DNA of 64,000 nucleotides, from the NCBI RefSeq assembly GCF_016117655.1, contig NZ_CP064936.1, positions 1,550,001-1,614,000 on the forward strand, read 5' to 3'. The notes under the pieces were generated by a model, which was not told the DNA's origin, did not search any database, and saw only the letters and a program-made list of their open reading frames with translations. Made by a program: the position numbers and the translations under genes. Of this stretch, positions 7,389 through 15,926 are shown piece by piece. Within the stretch, counting starts at the first letter, position 1, and each line of letters begins with the position of its first letter. This DNA is from Treponema peruense. GTDB lineage: Bacteria; Spirochaetota; Spirochaetia; Treponematales; Treponemataceae.

Positions 7389-9074
7389 ATGAAAAGACAA
7401 TTAATTGCTGCTGCCTTGGTCAGTATGCTTGCGGTATTCGGAGCAGCCGCCATAGAAGTCAATGAAAACGAACTTAAAAGTACCGGTGGTGCCGACACAA
7501 TCGTATTCCAGAACTACACGGGCCCACACTCTGTAATAGAGTCCGCAGAAACAATCAGTGCAATCGGAACGGGCCTTGGAAGACAGGTTGCATCTTCACA
7601 GGGAGCCGCCACATTCGGACAGGGTGAAAAATACACTGTAATCCACGCAATTGACCCTTCATCACAGGGAAAACTCGACGCAGACATTATTCTTATAAAC
7701 AAAAATGCAACTGTAGACCACATACGTAACCTACGCAGAATAATTGCATCATATCTTTCGGCCGCATACGGCTACAACAAACAGGATGCATCTACGGTAG
7801 CAACATTTGTTACGGTTTACAACGCCGTCTACCGCTCAAAAATGGACAATTTCACTTCAAAATACAAGGAAATCGTTACAAAAAATCTTGACCCGGCAAC
7901 ATGCGGACTTTCAACCAAATGGAATGAATGGCCCGGAAACTCCCAGATTGTAATTCCGCTCGGAGACCTTTCAAGCGACATTTCTGCAGTAGATACTTCT
8001 GTCATAAGCGACAAAAAAGTAGTTGAATCCATGCAGGAACAGGACGACAAGGGTGTAGACGAGCGCAAGAATATGGTAGACATAAAAGAGCGCGAAGCCG
8101 AAAAAGCCACAGAAAAAGCACAGGAAGCAGCAAAAAAGTCAGCACAGGAAAACAAAAAGCTAGAAGAACAGAAGCAGGTTCAGAAAGAAGCAGAAAAAAA
8201 GGCTGAACAAAAGCAGGAAGAAGCCGTAAAGGCACAGGAAGAAGCAAAAGCCGACCCGCAGAATGAAGAAAAACAGCAGGCCGCAGAACAGGCCGCACAG
8301 GAAGCACAGCAGGCTGCAGAGACAGCACAGGAAGAAGCTGCAAAAACAGAAGAACAGCAGCAGACTGCAAATGAAGCGGCACAAGAAGCCCAGGCACATC
8401 AGCAGGTTGCAGACAAAAAGCAGACAGAAGCCCAGACTGAACGCACCGCAATTGCAAAAGACCAGCAGGAAATTATACAGAACACAATTGCAGAAGCCAC
8501 AAACACAAACACTGTAATAGGCCTTAAGATAACAGACAGCGCCAATAAACTCAGTACAATGGTAAAAGTAGACGCTGCAAACGGAGACATCATAAGAGAG
8601 TCCCCTGTTACCGTAATACGCGCAAGAACAATGTATCCTGTATCTGACCCTGTAGTTCAAAAAGCAGACGCTGCATTGTCACAGGCCACAGAAGGCGCCG
8701 CTTCAATAGATGCAAATCTTTTCTATATGGCAATTTGCGGTGAAAACACAAACAACGGAGCCGTAAAACTTTGTCTTCTGGACGCCTACAAGATGGAAAT
8801 CCAGAAAGAAAGTACAGAAACAGTCGCCGAAGATTCTGTTCTTGTAAACAGTGGCGACAGTTACTACTGCATAATCCAGAATGGCTCAAACTGGGTTGTA
8901 GGAAAGTATGACAAGTCACTTAACCTTCAGCTCAAAAGCCCTGTTTCTGTAGCACCCGAAACACCAATAACCGTAACTCCAAAGGGAATCATCGTAACCT
9001 CAAAGTCCGGAAACATAACACTCCTTAAGACAGAAGACCTTACCGCAATTCTCGACACAACAGCAGCCAAATAA
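7389..9074 (+). CDS. p83/100-family exported antigen with long coiled coil
   Basis: This 561-residue protein has a signal peptide (MKRQLIAAALVSMLAVFGAAA). The N-terminal domain (about 20-215) begins NENELKSTGGADTIVFQNYTG in the manner of the spirochaete p83/100 antigens of Borrelia and Treponema. A highly charged Ala/Glu/Gln/Lys-rich coiled coil follows (about 215-365), then a C-terminal domain with beta-propeller-like strands. It is probably periplasmic or envelope-associated; its function is not established. I placed the start at 7389, which has GGAGG and a proper signal peptide, rather than at 7365. It is monocistronic, with its own promoter and a strong terminator at 9134. The coiled coil is encoded by imperfect CAGGAAGCA-like repeats, which also create long open frames on the other strand. 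Confidence 0.82.
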   Translation: MKRQLIAAALVSMLAVFGAAAIEVNENELKSTGGADTIVFQNYTGPHSVIESAETISAIGTGLGRQVASSQGAATFGQGEKYTVIHAIDPSSQGKLDADIILINKNATVDHIRNLRRIIASYLSAAYGYNKQDASTVATFVTVYNAVYRSKMDNFTSKYKEIVTKNLDPATCGLSTKWNEWPGNSQIVIPLGDLSSDISAVDTSVISDKKVVESMQEQDDKGVDERKNMVDIKEREAEKATEKAQEAAKKSAQENKKLEEQKQVQKEAEKKAEQKQEEAVKAQEEAKADPQNEEKQQAAEQAAQEAQQAAETAQEEAAKTEEQQQTANEAAQEAQAHQQVADKKQTEAQTERTAIAKDQQEIIQNTIAEATNTNTVIGLKITDSANKLSTMVKVDAANGDIIRESPVTVIRARTMYPVSDPVVQKADAALSQATEGAASIDANLFYMAICGENTNNGAVKLCLLDAYKMEIQKESTETVAEDSVLVNSGDSYYCIIQNGSNWVVGKYDKSLNLQLKSPVSVAPETPITVTPKGIIVTSKSGNITLLKTEDLTAILDTTAAK

Positions 9075-9133
9075 GAAAAGCTTCAACCATCCGCATGAAG
9101 GGTGATTGAAGTTTTTACAAGTCATAAAAAAGG

Positions 9134-9167
9134 TCCCCTGAACACAGCGCATTCAGGGGATTTTTTT
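9134..9167. terminator. Bidirectional terminator between p83/100 and dnaB
   Basis: Perfect 9-bp stem TCCCCTGAA (9134-9142) / TTCAGGGGA (9152-9160), nine-base loop, T-run on the plus side and an A-run upstream at 9125-9131. It can end both the p83/100 transcript and the convergent dnaB transcript. Confidence 0.9.
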
Positions 9168-10500
9168 ATTCTCTTTCTTTGGATTTATTTTCAAACTTTG
9201 TATACGAAGAAAGGAACAGAACGTCAACGTCACCAATAGGACCGTTACGTTGTTTTGCCACAATCAGTTTTCTGTCCTGAACAGGATCATAGCCTTCATT
9301 TGAAGACTTGTTTTTGTTTCTGTCTCCATGAATAAACATAACCATGTCCGCATCCTGTTCAATAGAACCCGAACCGCGCAGTTCGGCAAGTCCTGGCTCA
9401 TTTCCTTCTGCAGTGCGGGCAACCTGGCAAAGTACAACAATCGGAATGTCAAGTTCGCGGGCAAGGCTCTTCAAAGACTTCGAAATTGCAGACTGCTGTT
9501 CATAAACCGGCGCATCAGTATTTTCGCTTGTAATAAGACCAATATAGTCAATAAAAATAATTTCAACTTTTTGGTTAACACGCATACGCCTTGCCATTGC
9601 CCTAAGGTCCAGAAGCTTCATGTTGGGAACATCTACAATGTAAAGCGGCGCATCATAGCACTCACCACCCGCATCCTGTAGTTTTTTAAAGTCTTCTATC
9701 TTGAGCATACCGTTTCTGAGTTTTGTACCCTGAACCCTTGCTACCTGCGAAAGAAGACGCTGTCCAATCTGAAGGCGTGACATTTCAAGGCTAAAAAAAC
9801 CGCACGGAATTTTTCTTTCAATTGCAATATTCTGAATCATCGAAAGTGCAAGTGCAGTCTTTCCCATTGAAGGGCGCGCACCTATAATAATCATTTCACT
9901 GTTCTGAAAACCGCTGGTCATGCTGTCCAAATCTGTAAATCCCGACGGAATTCCCGAAAATGAATTCTTGTTCTTGTAGCGCGTGTCAATAAGTTTAATG
10001 GTTTCAGGTATAATATCGCTCATCGGAAGAACACGCGAAGACTGGTTTACATCAGTAAGTTTAAAAATCTTCTGTTCAACTTCTTCAAGAACCATACGGC
10101 TTTCTTTTGTTTCGTCAAAACTTTCTGCCTTAATTTCAGAAGAAATCTTTATAAGGCTTCTTCTTACAGACTGGTCAAGAACAATTTTTGCATAATAATC
10201 TACGTTCGCACTTGTAGGAACCTTGTCGGTAAGTGAAGAAACATATGCCATTCCGCCGGCAGCATCTATTTTGCCGCTTTTGGTCAGATCGTCAATAAGA
10301 GTAAGAAGGTCGCCCTTTACTCCTGCAGAAAACAGGTGCAGCATTGACTCGTAGATTGTCTGGTTCTGCAGGCTGTAGAAATTGTCAGGTCTAAGAAAAG
10401 TAACCACATCATTGACGGCAGTCCAGTTGAACAAAAGAGCTCCCAAAACTGCCATTTCTGCGTCCAGGTTGTGCGGCGGTATTTTATCCTTTAATTCCAT
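9166..10500 (-). CDS. dnaB: Replicative DNA helicase DnaB
   Basis: This 444-residue protein is full length for DnaB. The N-terminal domain starts PPHNLDAEMAVLGALL; the RecA-like domain carries Walker A GARPSMGKTAL (about 200), CGFFSLEMS, the Walker B region IIFIDYIGLI, ELRGSGSIEQDADMVMFIHGD and AKQRNGPIG. It is the ring helicase that unwinds DNA ahead of the replication fork. I chose the ATG at 10500, which has AGGAGG six bases upstream, over the longer frame from 10521. It follows rplI in the ribosomal-protein operon, but a terminator-like hairpin separates them, so dnaB is either fed by read-through or has its own weak promoter. Confidence 0.96.
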   Translation of the reverse strand: MELKDKIPPHNLDAEMAVLGALLFNWTAVNDVVTFLRPDNFYSLQNQTIYESMLHLFSAGVKGDLLTLIDDLTKSGKIDAAGGMAYVSSLTDKVPTSANVDYYAKIVLDQSVRRSLIKISSEIKAESFDETKESRMVLEEVEQKIFKLTDVNQSSRVLPMSDIIPETIKLIDTRYKNKNSFSGIPSGFTDLDSMTSGFQNSEMIIIGARPSMGKTALALSMIQNIAIERKIPCGFFSLEMSRLQIGQRLLSQVARVQGTKLRNGMLKIEDFKKLQDAGGECYDAPLYIVDVPNMKLLDLRAMARRMRVNQKVEIIFIDYIGLITSENTDAPVYEQQSAISKSLKSLARELDIPIVVLCQVARTAEGNEPGLAELRGSGSIEQDADMVMFIHGDRNKNKSSNEGYDPVQDRKLIVAKQRNGPIGDVDVLFLSSYTKFENKSKERE

Positions 10501-10511
10501 ATTTCCTCCTG

Positions 10512-10554
10512 CAAAAAACAAAGACCCGCCGGAAAATGCGCTCCAACGGGTCTT
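10512..10554 (-). terminator. Terminator/attenuator between rplI and dnaB
   Basis: On the minus strand an 8-bp stem AAGACCCG (10554-10547) / CGGGTCTT (10528-10521) is followed by GTTTTTTGC. The stem is perfect, with an 18-base loop. It lies just upstream of the dnaB ribosome binding site, so it could lower dnaB expression relative to the ribosomal proteins. Confidence 0.65.
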
Positions 10555-10610
10555 ATCTGTGCGGCTGACCGATATTCATTTATAAAAAGAACCGGCAGCC
10601 AGTAAGAAAA

Positions 10611-11150
10611 TTACTCAGCCTTTGCTTCTGCAGCAGGAGCTTCCTCTGCGGCGCTCTCTTCTGCCTTAACATCAGCTTTGGCTTCTGCCTTAGTCTCGTC
10701 AGCACCCTGAGCCTTTACAACAAGGCTAACTTCGGCAACTGTTGACTCATAAAGGTGTACCTTGAATGTGTATGTTCCAACGTTCTTTATTGTAAGACCG
10801 GCAATAGAAATGCGCTTGCGCTCAATATCAAAACCGTTCTTTGTATAGAAGTCAGAAATAGTCTGTGTAGTAACAGCACCGTAAAGCTTGCCGTTGTTTC
10901 CTGCAGGCATTGTGATAACAACTTCGAGAGCTTCGAGTTTTTCCTTAAGAGAAGCGCTGTCTGCACGTTTCTTTGCCTTGCGCTCTTCAATTTCGGCCTT
11001 TCTTGTCTCAAAGTATGCTACTGTCTCATCTGTGTAAGGAAGAGCATATGCACGAGGAAAAAGATAGTTGCGTGCGTATCCGTTTGCAACATTCTTTACA
11101 TCACCCATTTCACCAAGGTGTTTTACATCTTCATTAAGAATAACTTTCAT
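10611..11150 (-). CDS. rplI: 50S ribosomal protein L9
   Basis: The N-terminal L9 domain is clear: MKVILNEDVKHLGEMGDVKNVANGYARNYLFP with the conserved GDV and NYL segments, then the long helix (about 45-80) and the C-terminal domain to about residue 150. I chose the ATG at 11150, which has AGGAGC upstream, not the 16-residue longer frame. Full length is 179 residues; the last 30 or so are an Ala/Glu/Lys-rich tail (ADETKAEAKADVKAEE and on) beyond the usual end of L9. The tail looks disordered. Gene order rpsF-ssb-rpsR-rplI is the standard bacterial one. Confidence 0.95.
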   Translation of the reverse strand: MKVILNEDVKHLGEMGDVKNVANGYARNYLFPRAYALPYTDETVAYFETRKAEIEERKAKKRADSASLKEKLEALEVVITMPAGNNGKLYGAVTTQTISDFYTKNGFDIERKRISIAGLTIKNVGTYTFKVHLYESTVAEVSLVVKAQGADETKAEAKADVKAEESAAEEAPAAEAKAE

Positions 11151-11228
11151 TTTACAAGCTCCTATTGATTGTAATAAGTATAGTTTCCAGCGCGTCACCA
11201 GGAGTTGGATCGCGCCAAAAAAACAGTT

Positions 11229-11558
11229 TTAGTCTGCTACGTACGGAAGAAGACAGATTGAACGTGCGCGCTTGATAGCAACTGCAAGTTCTTTCTGGTG
11301 CTTTGAACATGTTCCGGTAATGCGACGTGGAAGAATCTTACCGCGCTCAGTTGTAAAGCGGCGAAGTCCGTCAGCGTCCTTGTAGTCAATCTTTGCCTTG
11401 TTTGCACAGAAGCGGCATACCTTCTTGTGGAAGAAAGCCTTGCCCTTTCCATTGCGTCCGCCACGTGCTTCATCTTCACGTCCGGAATCCTGAAGCTGTT
11501 CCTGACTAACAGCATTTTCTTCTTTAACATCTACAGATTCAATTGTTTCGTCTGCCAT
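11229..11558 (-). CDS. rpsR: 30S ribosomal protein S18
   Basis: The S18 core is at residues 35-109: [63 protein letters not shown]. Cysteines CRFC plus CSKH could form the zinc site seen in C+ type S18 proteins. S18 pairs with S6 on the 30S platform. I chose the ATG at 11558 (TAGGAGC upstream). It carries an acidic, Gly/Arg-containing N-terminal extension of about 33 residues that most S18 proteins lack. Confidence 0.95.
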   Translation of the reverse strand: MADETIESVDVKEENAVSQEQLQDSGREDEARGGRNGKGKAFFHKKVCRFCANKAKIDYKDADGLRRFTTERGKILPRRITGTCSKHQKELAVAIKRARSICLLPYVAD

Positions 11559-11616
11559 TTTATTGCTCCTAAAATAGAGTTTTTGAAACCGCACAAAAAC
11601 AGTACGGCATCAGGGA

Positions 11617-12129
11617 TTAGAACGGAATATCTTCGGGAAAGCCCGTAGACTCTCCGCCGAATGAATTCTCAACGGCTGCACCTGACTGTGGTTCAAAACC
11701 GCCTGTTTCCGCGCCCGAAGAACGACCGGCACCGTAGTCGGCACGCGGCTGATAACCCCCAGAAGGAGAGCCGTAAGACTGCTGTCCTCCGTTATCAGAC
11801 CTGCCTCCAAGCAATTCCAGTGAATTTACGATTACGCGTACTTTGCTGAATTTCTGTCCGTCCTTTTCCCAGCGATCCTGCTTTAAGGATCCCTGTACAG
11901 CAATCTGCTTTCCTTTGGTAAGATACTGTTTTACAGCCTCTGCGGATTTTCCGTAGTAAACCAAATCAAAATAATTGACTTCGCTTACAAACTGATCACC
12001 CTCACGGCGGCTGCGGTTAACAGCAACGGCTAAAGTAACGGCCGCAGTACCACTCGCCAGATATGCAATCTCTGCATCACGGGTGAGACGTCCGACCAAA
12101 GCAACTATGTTCATATCAGAACCAGCCAT
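11617..12129 (-). CDS. ssb: Single-stranded DNA-binding protein
   Basis: This 170-residue protein has an OB fold at 1-105 (MNIVALVGRLTRDAEIAYLASGTAAVTLAVAVNR; FDLVYYGKSAEAVKQYLTKGKQIAVQGSLKQDRWEKDGQK), a Gly/Ser/Gln-rich linker and the acidic tail GFPEDIPF that docks partner proteins. It coats single-stranded DNA in replication and repair. The ATG at 12129 has CCGGAGGA upstream. It sits between rpsF and rpsR as in most bacteria. The linker contains arginines and tyrosines but no unusual domain. Confidence 0.96.
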   Translation of the reverse strand: MAGSDMNIVALVGRLTRDAEIAYLASGTAAVTLAVAVNRSRREGDQFVSEVNYFDLVYYGKSAEAVKQYLTKGKQIAVQGSLKQDRWEKDGQKFSKVRVIVNSLELLGGRSDNGGQQSYGSPSGGYQPRADYGAGRSSGAETGGFEPQSGAAVENSFGGESTGFPEDIPF

Positions 12130-12173
12130 TCTTTCCTCCGGTAAAATCAGATTTTATGAAATTAATTCAAGAA

Positions 12174-12464
12174 TTACGCTTTCTTCTCTTCTACGAGTAC
12201 GAAAAGGTACTTGAGAAGGTTTGTGTTAAACTTGAACTGTGCGTCCAAGTCAGCAATCTTAGCGGGATTAGACTTGATTGTAAGAAGAAGGAATCTTCCA
12301 CGCTTCTGCTTTTTTACTTCATAGGTAAGATCGCGGTCACCGAAAGGCTCTTCCTTTTCGATTTCAACGCCAAATTTTGCAAGGTCAGCACGAAGTGTGT
12401 CCAGTCCGGCCTTGTACTTCTCATCCTCGAGAGGATAGATAGTCATAAGTTCATACTTTCTCAT
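12174..12464 (-). CDS. rpsF: 30S ribosomal protein S6
   Basis: This 96-residue protein, standard for S6, begins MRKYELMTIYPLEDE and contains FGDRDLTYEVKKQKRGRFLLLTI, the family core. It binds 16S rRNA with S18. It is first in the rpsF-ssb-rpsR-rplI(-dnaB) operon and has AAGGAGA eight bases before its ATG. The leader (about 12465-12518) has a stem-loop, and S6:S18 autoregulation through a leader RNA is known in many bacteria. I cannot show that this leader is that element. Confidence 0.95.
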   Translation of the reverse strand: MRKYELMTIYPLEDEKYKAGLDTLRADLAKFGVEIEKEEPFGDRDLTYEVKKQKRGRFLLLTIKSNPAKIADLDAQFKFNTNLLKYLFVLVEEKKA

Positions 12465-12492
12465 TTGTATGTTCTCCTTATGGTCAAATTAG

Positions 12493-12512
12493 GGAATCAA
12501 ATACATGATTCC
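12493..12512 (-). promoter_or_regulatory. Leader stem-loop of the rpsF operon
   Basis: Minus-strand leader RNA can form a perfect 7-bp stem GGAATCA/TGATTCC around a six-base loop, about 30 bases before the rpsF start. It lies directly downstream of the promoter. It is a candidate S6:S18-responsive element, but I did not find enough conserved bases to call that motif. Confidence 0.35.
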
Positions 12513-12524
12513 AAGGGGATTTAT

Positions 12525-12553
12525 ATCTTACCAGCAACCGTACTTTTAGTCAA
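12525..12553 (-). promoter_or_regulatory. Promoter of the rpsF-ssb-rpsR-rplI operon
   Basis: Minus strand: TTGACT (12553-12548), 17-base spacer, TAAGAT (12530-12525). The predicted transcript starts about 55 bases before rpsF. Confidence 0.75.
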
Positions 12554-12614
12554 TATTCAGCAGGGCCGCCAGCCGCTTTTCTGTTTTTCCAGCCTTTATT
12601 CATTTTATTCCGTG

Positions 12615-12643
12615 TTGAAAACATTAAGAATAAAATATATACT
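12615..12643 (+). promoter_or_regulatory. Promoter of the DUF368 gene
   Basis: TTGAAA (12615-12620), 17-base spacer, TATACT (12638-12643). A second TATAAT at 12679-12684 lacks a -35 box. The gene start at 12704 has AAAGGAG upstream. Confidence 0.65.
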
Positions 12644-12703
12644 TAAGCCACTGTAAAAAAAAATTACTCTAACTTAAATATAATATCAGCAAAAGGAGTC
12701 ATC

Positions 12704-13639
12704 ATGAGACTTTTTATTCTTTTTCTCAAAGGAATTATAATCGGTATGGCAAATGTTATTCCGGGTGTTTCAGGCGGAACAATTGCCGTTGTATTCAACA
12801 TTTATGACGAATTTGTAAATGCCATTACACTCAACGTAAAAAAACTCTGGGCAAACAAAAAGTTCCTTATTCCCCTTCTTGGCGGAATGGCACTCGGCGT
12901 ACTTCTATTCAGCAAGTTTGTTACTATTTTATACGAAAATTTTCCTGTCCAGACAAACTATGCATTTATGGGACTTATAATAGGAAGTATTCCGCTTATT
13001 TTTAACTATACAAGAAAAATTTCCCAGCAGAAAAAAGCCGGTCCCCTGTTTGTTGCAGCACTTGTTCTTTGCGCCGTAGCAGGATTTGCAGTTCTCATGC
13101 TTTTCTCATATTTTGAAGGAAAAGTAGACAGATCAGCAGTAGAAAATGCCATTATGCCAGTCTTTACTGCAAAACTGGGGTTCAAGATTTTCTTTGCGGG
13201 AATTCTTGGTGCAATAACAATGATTATCCCGGGAATTTCAGGTTCTCTCATCATGCTCATTATGGGCGTTTACACTATTGTAATTACAAGCATTCCGGCT
13301 TTATTCCATGCAGAAACATTCGTCCATGCACTGACCCTTCTTCTTCCTAACGGAATCGGTGTTCTTACAGGACTTCTAGTCGGTGCAAAACTCATAAGTC
13401 TTCTGTTGAAGCACATTCCTAACCATACATACGCTGTAATTCTGGGACTTTTGGTCGGTTCTGCCGTTACAATATGCCCGGGCTTCAAACATATTGACTC
13501 TATACCGACTGCACTTTCCTGCCTGCTCAGTTTACTTGGCGGAGCAGCACTCGCCTACTTCAGTTCAAAGTCAGAAAACAAATCAGACAATGGTTCCGTT
13601 GTCAAAACCGAAGACAAAACAGAGTCTGCACAACAGTAA
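12704..13639 (+). CDS. DUF368-family polyprenyl-phosphate transporter
   Basis: This 311-residue polytopic membrane protein has the DUF368 signatures: LKGIIIGMANVIPGVSGGTIAVVFNIYDEF near the N-terminus and, in the second half, the related repeat GAITMIIPGISGSLIMLIMGVY. The two PG(V/I)SG re-entrant motifs suggest an inverted-repeat fold. DUF368 proteins (PopT) were recently assigned as undecaprenyl-phosphate translocases that return the carrier lipid to the cytoplasmic face for peptidoglycan and glycan synthesis. That would also serve the glycosylation genes at the left end. The last 30 residues are polar and probably disordered. Monocistronic, with its own promoter. Confidence 0.85.
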   Translation: MRLFILFLKGIIIGMANVIPGVSGGTIAVVFNIYDEFVNAITLNVKKLWANKKFLIPLLGGMALGVLLFSKFVTILYENFPVQTNYAFMGLIIGSIPLIFNYTRKISQQKKAGPLFVAALVLCAVAGFAVLMLFSYFEGKVDRSAVENAIMPVFTAKLGFKIFFAGILGAITMIIPGISGSLIMLIMGVYTIVITSIPALFHAETFVHALTLLLPNGIGVLTGLLVGAKLISLLLKHIPNHTYAVILGLLVGSAVTICPGFKHIDSIPTALSCLLSLLGGAALAYFSSKSENKSDNGSVVKTEDKTESAQQ

Positions 13640-13654
13640 CAGCGTTTTTTCCTA

Positions 13655-13683
13655 TTGTTTTTTCTAAAAAACTGCCTTATAAT
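13655..13683 (+). promoter_or_regulatory. Promoter of the ankyrin-rsmD operon, nine bases from the start codon
   Basis: TTGTTT (13655-13660), 17-base spacer, TATAAT (13678-13683). The ATG at 13693 follows after nine bases, so the leader would be about three bases. AAGGAT abuts the ATG too closely to act as a normal Shine-Dalgarno. Confidence 0.6.
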
Positions 13684-13692
13684 TTTAAGGAT

Positions 13693-15354
13693 ATGGAAAA
13701 ATTCAGCATAAAAAAAACAGTACTTATTCTGGCGCTTTTTTCTGTTGCATACGTTCTTTTTGCAGCAGAAAAAAACGACTATATGCAGCTCGCAGCGACC
13801 GGAAGCGAAAAAGAAATAGAAAAAGAACTTTCGTACAACTCAAGGCTTGCAACACAGGTATTCGGTTCAAACAGGGAAACCTTTCTCATGCTTGCCCTTT
13901 CAAGCGACAGGCCTGTCAAAATAATAAAACTCTGTCTTATGGCAGGTTCAAACCCCACGGCAAAGGCAAAAGACGGGCGCACTCCGGTAATGTATGCGGC
14001 AAATTTCTGTTCTTCTGCCGACACGGTAAATGAAGTAATAAAAGCCGGTGCCCTTTTCAAATCTTCAAGGGTAAAACGTCTTACAGCAAAGGCAAAAAAC
14101 GGAAAAACTGCTTACGATTATGCAAAAATCAATCCTGTAAAAGAAATATACGAACTTTTGTGCAGCTATGCAGCCGACCCGTCTGCAAAAGAAGATGCTT
14201 TGCATGAAAAAGGACTTACGGCAGAAATAACCTTTAAGCCTGCAGAAAAAACACAGGAAATCCAGCCGGAACAGTCTGCTTCTGAAACACAGGCCGCGGC
14301 AGAAAAAGACACGCCCGCTATTCCCGCAGAAGATACAGTTTCAAAACCGGCAGACGCTTCTTCTGCAACCGCACAAAATATTTCCGTTTCTCCTGCTGCA
14401 GAAAAAACAGATGAAGAAACAGTTCCAAGGGTTTCTGCCGAAAACACCGCTTCAAAAACAGCGCCGGCAGTTACCGTTAATCCGGTTGTTGAAAAACCTG
14501 CAGCCAATATTCCGCCGGAAACACAGAACAAAATCAAAAAAGATATTGCCGCAAAAACAGAAACTGCTGCTGTACCTGAAACAACGCCTGCACATCTGGA
14601 AAAACTATCTCCTTCAGAAAGAAAAAACCAGATAAAGCAGTACACACAGACTTTTCTCTATGACTATGCCGAAGAAGATGAAGAGGAAAGCAATACAGAA
14701 GAAAAAAAGCCCACTATTATAGAAAACCCTGACCGTGCAGACGAAAACGGCGTTACACTTTTGATGAAAGCAGCAAAGGCCGGAAACGACTGGGACGTAA
14801 AAAAGCTTATCCAGAGCGGTGCAAATGTACAGAAACGTGACGCAGACGGATGGTCGGCACTCATGTATGCAGTAAGGTACCAGAACAACGCTTCCCTTGT
14901 AGAAACACTTATCAAAAGCGGCGCACACATAAGGGTAAGAAACAAGTACAACACAACACCCCTGCTTCTTGCCGCGGACTATTCAAAAAACCCCGACATA
15001 CTGGCTATGCTTCTTAAAAACAGAAACAACTACGAAGATGAAGTTTTCAAAGCGTTTATTCTTTCAATCACAGGAGAAAATGTCCCGGAACACGCGCGCC
15101 AGGCAAAAGTGCAGCTCTTTCTGGATATGAAAGTCCCTGTAAACCGCATCTGGAAAGGAAAAACACCTCTTATCTATGCAGCCCAGTACGGAAAGTCTAC
15201 AAAAATAATACAGCAGCTTATTGACGCAGGTGCAAAGACTGAATTAAGGGACAGTTCGGGAAAGATGGCCTTTGACTACGCAAAACTCAATGACAGCCTT
15301 GAACACGACAACTCTTACTGGCTTTTGAATTCAGCACCGGAGAGCGCCAAATGA
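13693..15354 (+). CDS. Exported ankyrin-repeat protein with Pro/Ala/Glu-rich linker
   Basis: This 553-residue protein has a signal peptide (MEKFSIKKTVLILALFSVAYVLFAA). Ankyrin-like repeats occur in two blocks: about 30-155 (ETFLMLALSSDRPVKIIKLCLMAGSNPTAKAKDGRTPVMYAA) and about 345-545 (NGVTLLMKAAKAGNDWDVKKLIQSGANVQKRDADGWSALMYAV). They are separated by some 170 residues rich in Ala, Pro, Thr, Glu and Lys, probably an extended periplasmic spacer. Ankyrin repeats bind protein partners; no enzymatic domain is visible. The partner is unknown. The stop overlaps the rsmD start (ATGA), although the functions are unrelated. Confidence 0.8.
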   Translation: MEKFSIKKTVLILALFSVAYVLFAAEKNDYMQLAATGSEKEIEKELSYNSRLATQVFGSNRETFLMLALSSDRPVKIIKLCLMAGSNPTAKAKDGRTPVMYAANFCSSADTVNEVIKAGALFKSSRVKRLTAKAKNGKTAYDYAKINPVKEIYELLCSYAADPSAKEDALHEKGLTAEITFKPAEKTQEIQPEQSASETQAAAEKDTPAIPAEDTVSKPADASSATAQNISVSPAAEKTDEETVPRVSAENTASKTAPAVTVNPVVEKPAANIPPETQNKIKKDIAAKTETAAVPETTPAHLEKLSPSERKNQIKQYTQTFLYDYAEEDEEESNTEEKKPTIIENPDRADENGVTLLMKAAKAGNDWDVKKLIQSGANVQKRDADGWSALMYAVRYQNNASLVETLIKSGAHIRVRNKYNTTPLLLAADYSKNPDILAMLLKNRNNYEDEVFKAFILSITGENVPEHARQAKVQLFLDMKVPVNRIWKGKTPLIYAAQYGKSTKIIQQLIDAGAKTELRDSSGKMAFDYAKLNDSLEHDNSYWLLNSAPESAK

Positions 15355-15923
15355 GAATTACCGGAGGAAAACTAAAAGGCCGCTACACAGACACACCAAA
15401 CGGAAAAATGGCAATACGCCCGGCCATGGACAGAATGAGAGAGTCGCTCTTTGACATAATAGGACGTGATCTTCCCGGAAAATCTTTTCTGGACCTTTTC
15501 AGCGGGTCTGGAACAATAGCGCTTGAAGCAGTTTCACACGGAGCAACAGAAGTTACTCTCTGCGAAATGGACAAATCCAAGGCAAAAACCGTATTCAACA
15601 ACGTTAAAATGGCAGAAGAAATCGGTGTAAGGGTAAAATGTCATTTTATGGCCGTAGAACTTTTTCTAAAAAGATGCAAAAAACGCTACGACTACATCTT
15701 CTTTGACCCGCCTTTTCCGTACAAATTCAGACAGGAACTCATAGAAACAACAGCAAAACGCAACCTGCTTTCTGACGGCGGAACACTGATGATCCACTAC
15801 CCTGCAGAAGACGCGCTTCCGGACAAAATCGAAAATCTTGTTCTGACCGACAAGCGCATATACGGCCGTTCAATTGTCAATTTCTATAAAGTTGAACAAA
15901 ATTCACCAGATTCAGAAAATTGA
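15351..15923 (+). CDS. rsmD: 16S rRNA (guanine966-N2)-methyltransferase RsmD
   Basis: This 190-residue SAM-dependent methyltransferase begins MRITGGKLKGR as RsmD proteins do. RPAMDRMRESLFDII is followed by the SAM motif FLDLFSGSGTIALEAVSHGA and the catalytic FFDPPFPY (NPPY/DPPF class). It methylates G966 of 16S rRNA during 30S assembly. It is translationally coupled to the ankyrin gene by a four-base overlap. No terminator is visible in the 38 bases after it; the next promoter starts there. Confidence 0.92.
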   Translation: MRITGGKLKGRYTDTPNGKMAIRPAMDRMRESLFDIIGRDLPGKSFLDLFSGSGTIALEAVSHGATEVTLCEMDKSKAKTVFNNVKMAEEIGVRVKCHFMAVELFLKRCKKRYDYIFFDPPFPYKFRQELIETTAKRNLLSDGGTLMIHYPAEDALPDKIENLVLTDKRIYGRSIVNFYKVEQNSPDSEN

Positions 15924-15926
15924 AAC

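Noticed and set aside
8002-8660. Long minus-strand open frames opposite the p83/100 coiled coil
   Set aside because: They arise from the biased GAA/GCA/CAG codons of the coiled coil. The translations are Leu/Phe/Cys-rich low complexity with no ribosome binding site.
14166-14645. 159-codon minus-strand frame opposite the ankyrin-protein spacer
   Set aside because: It mirrors the Ala/Pro/Glu-rich spacer and yields Ser/Ala/Val low complexity.
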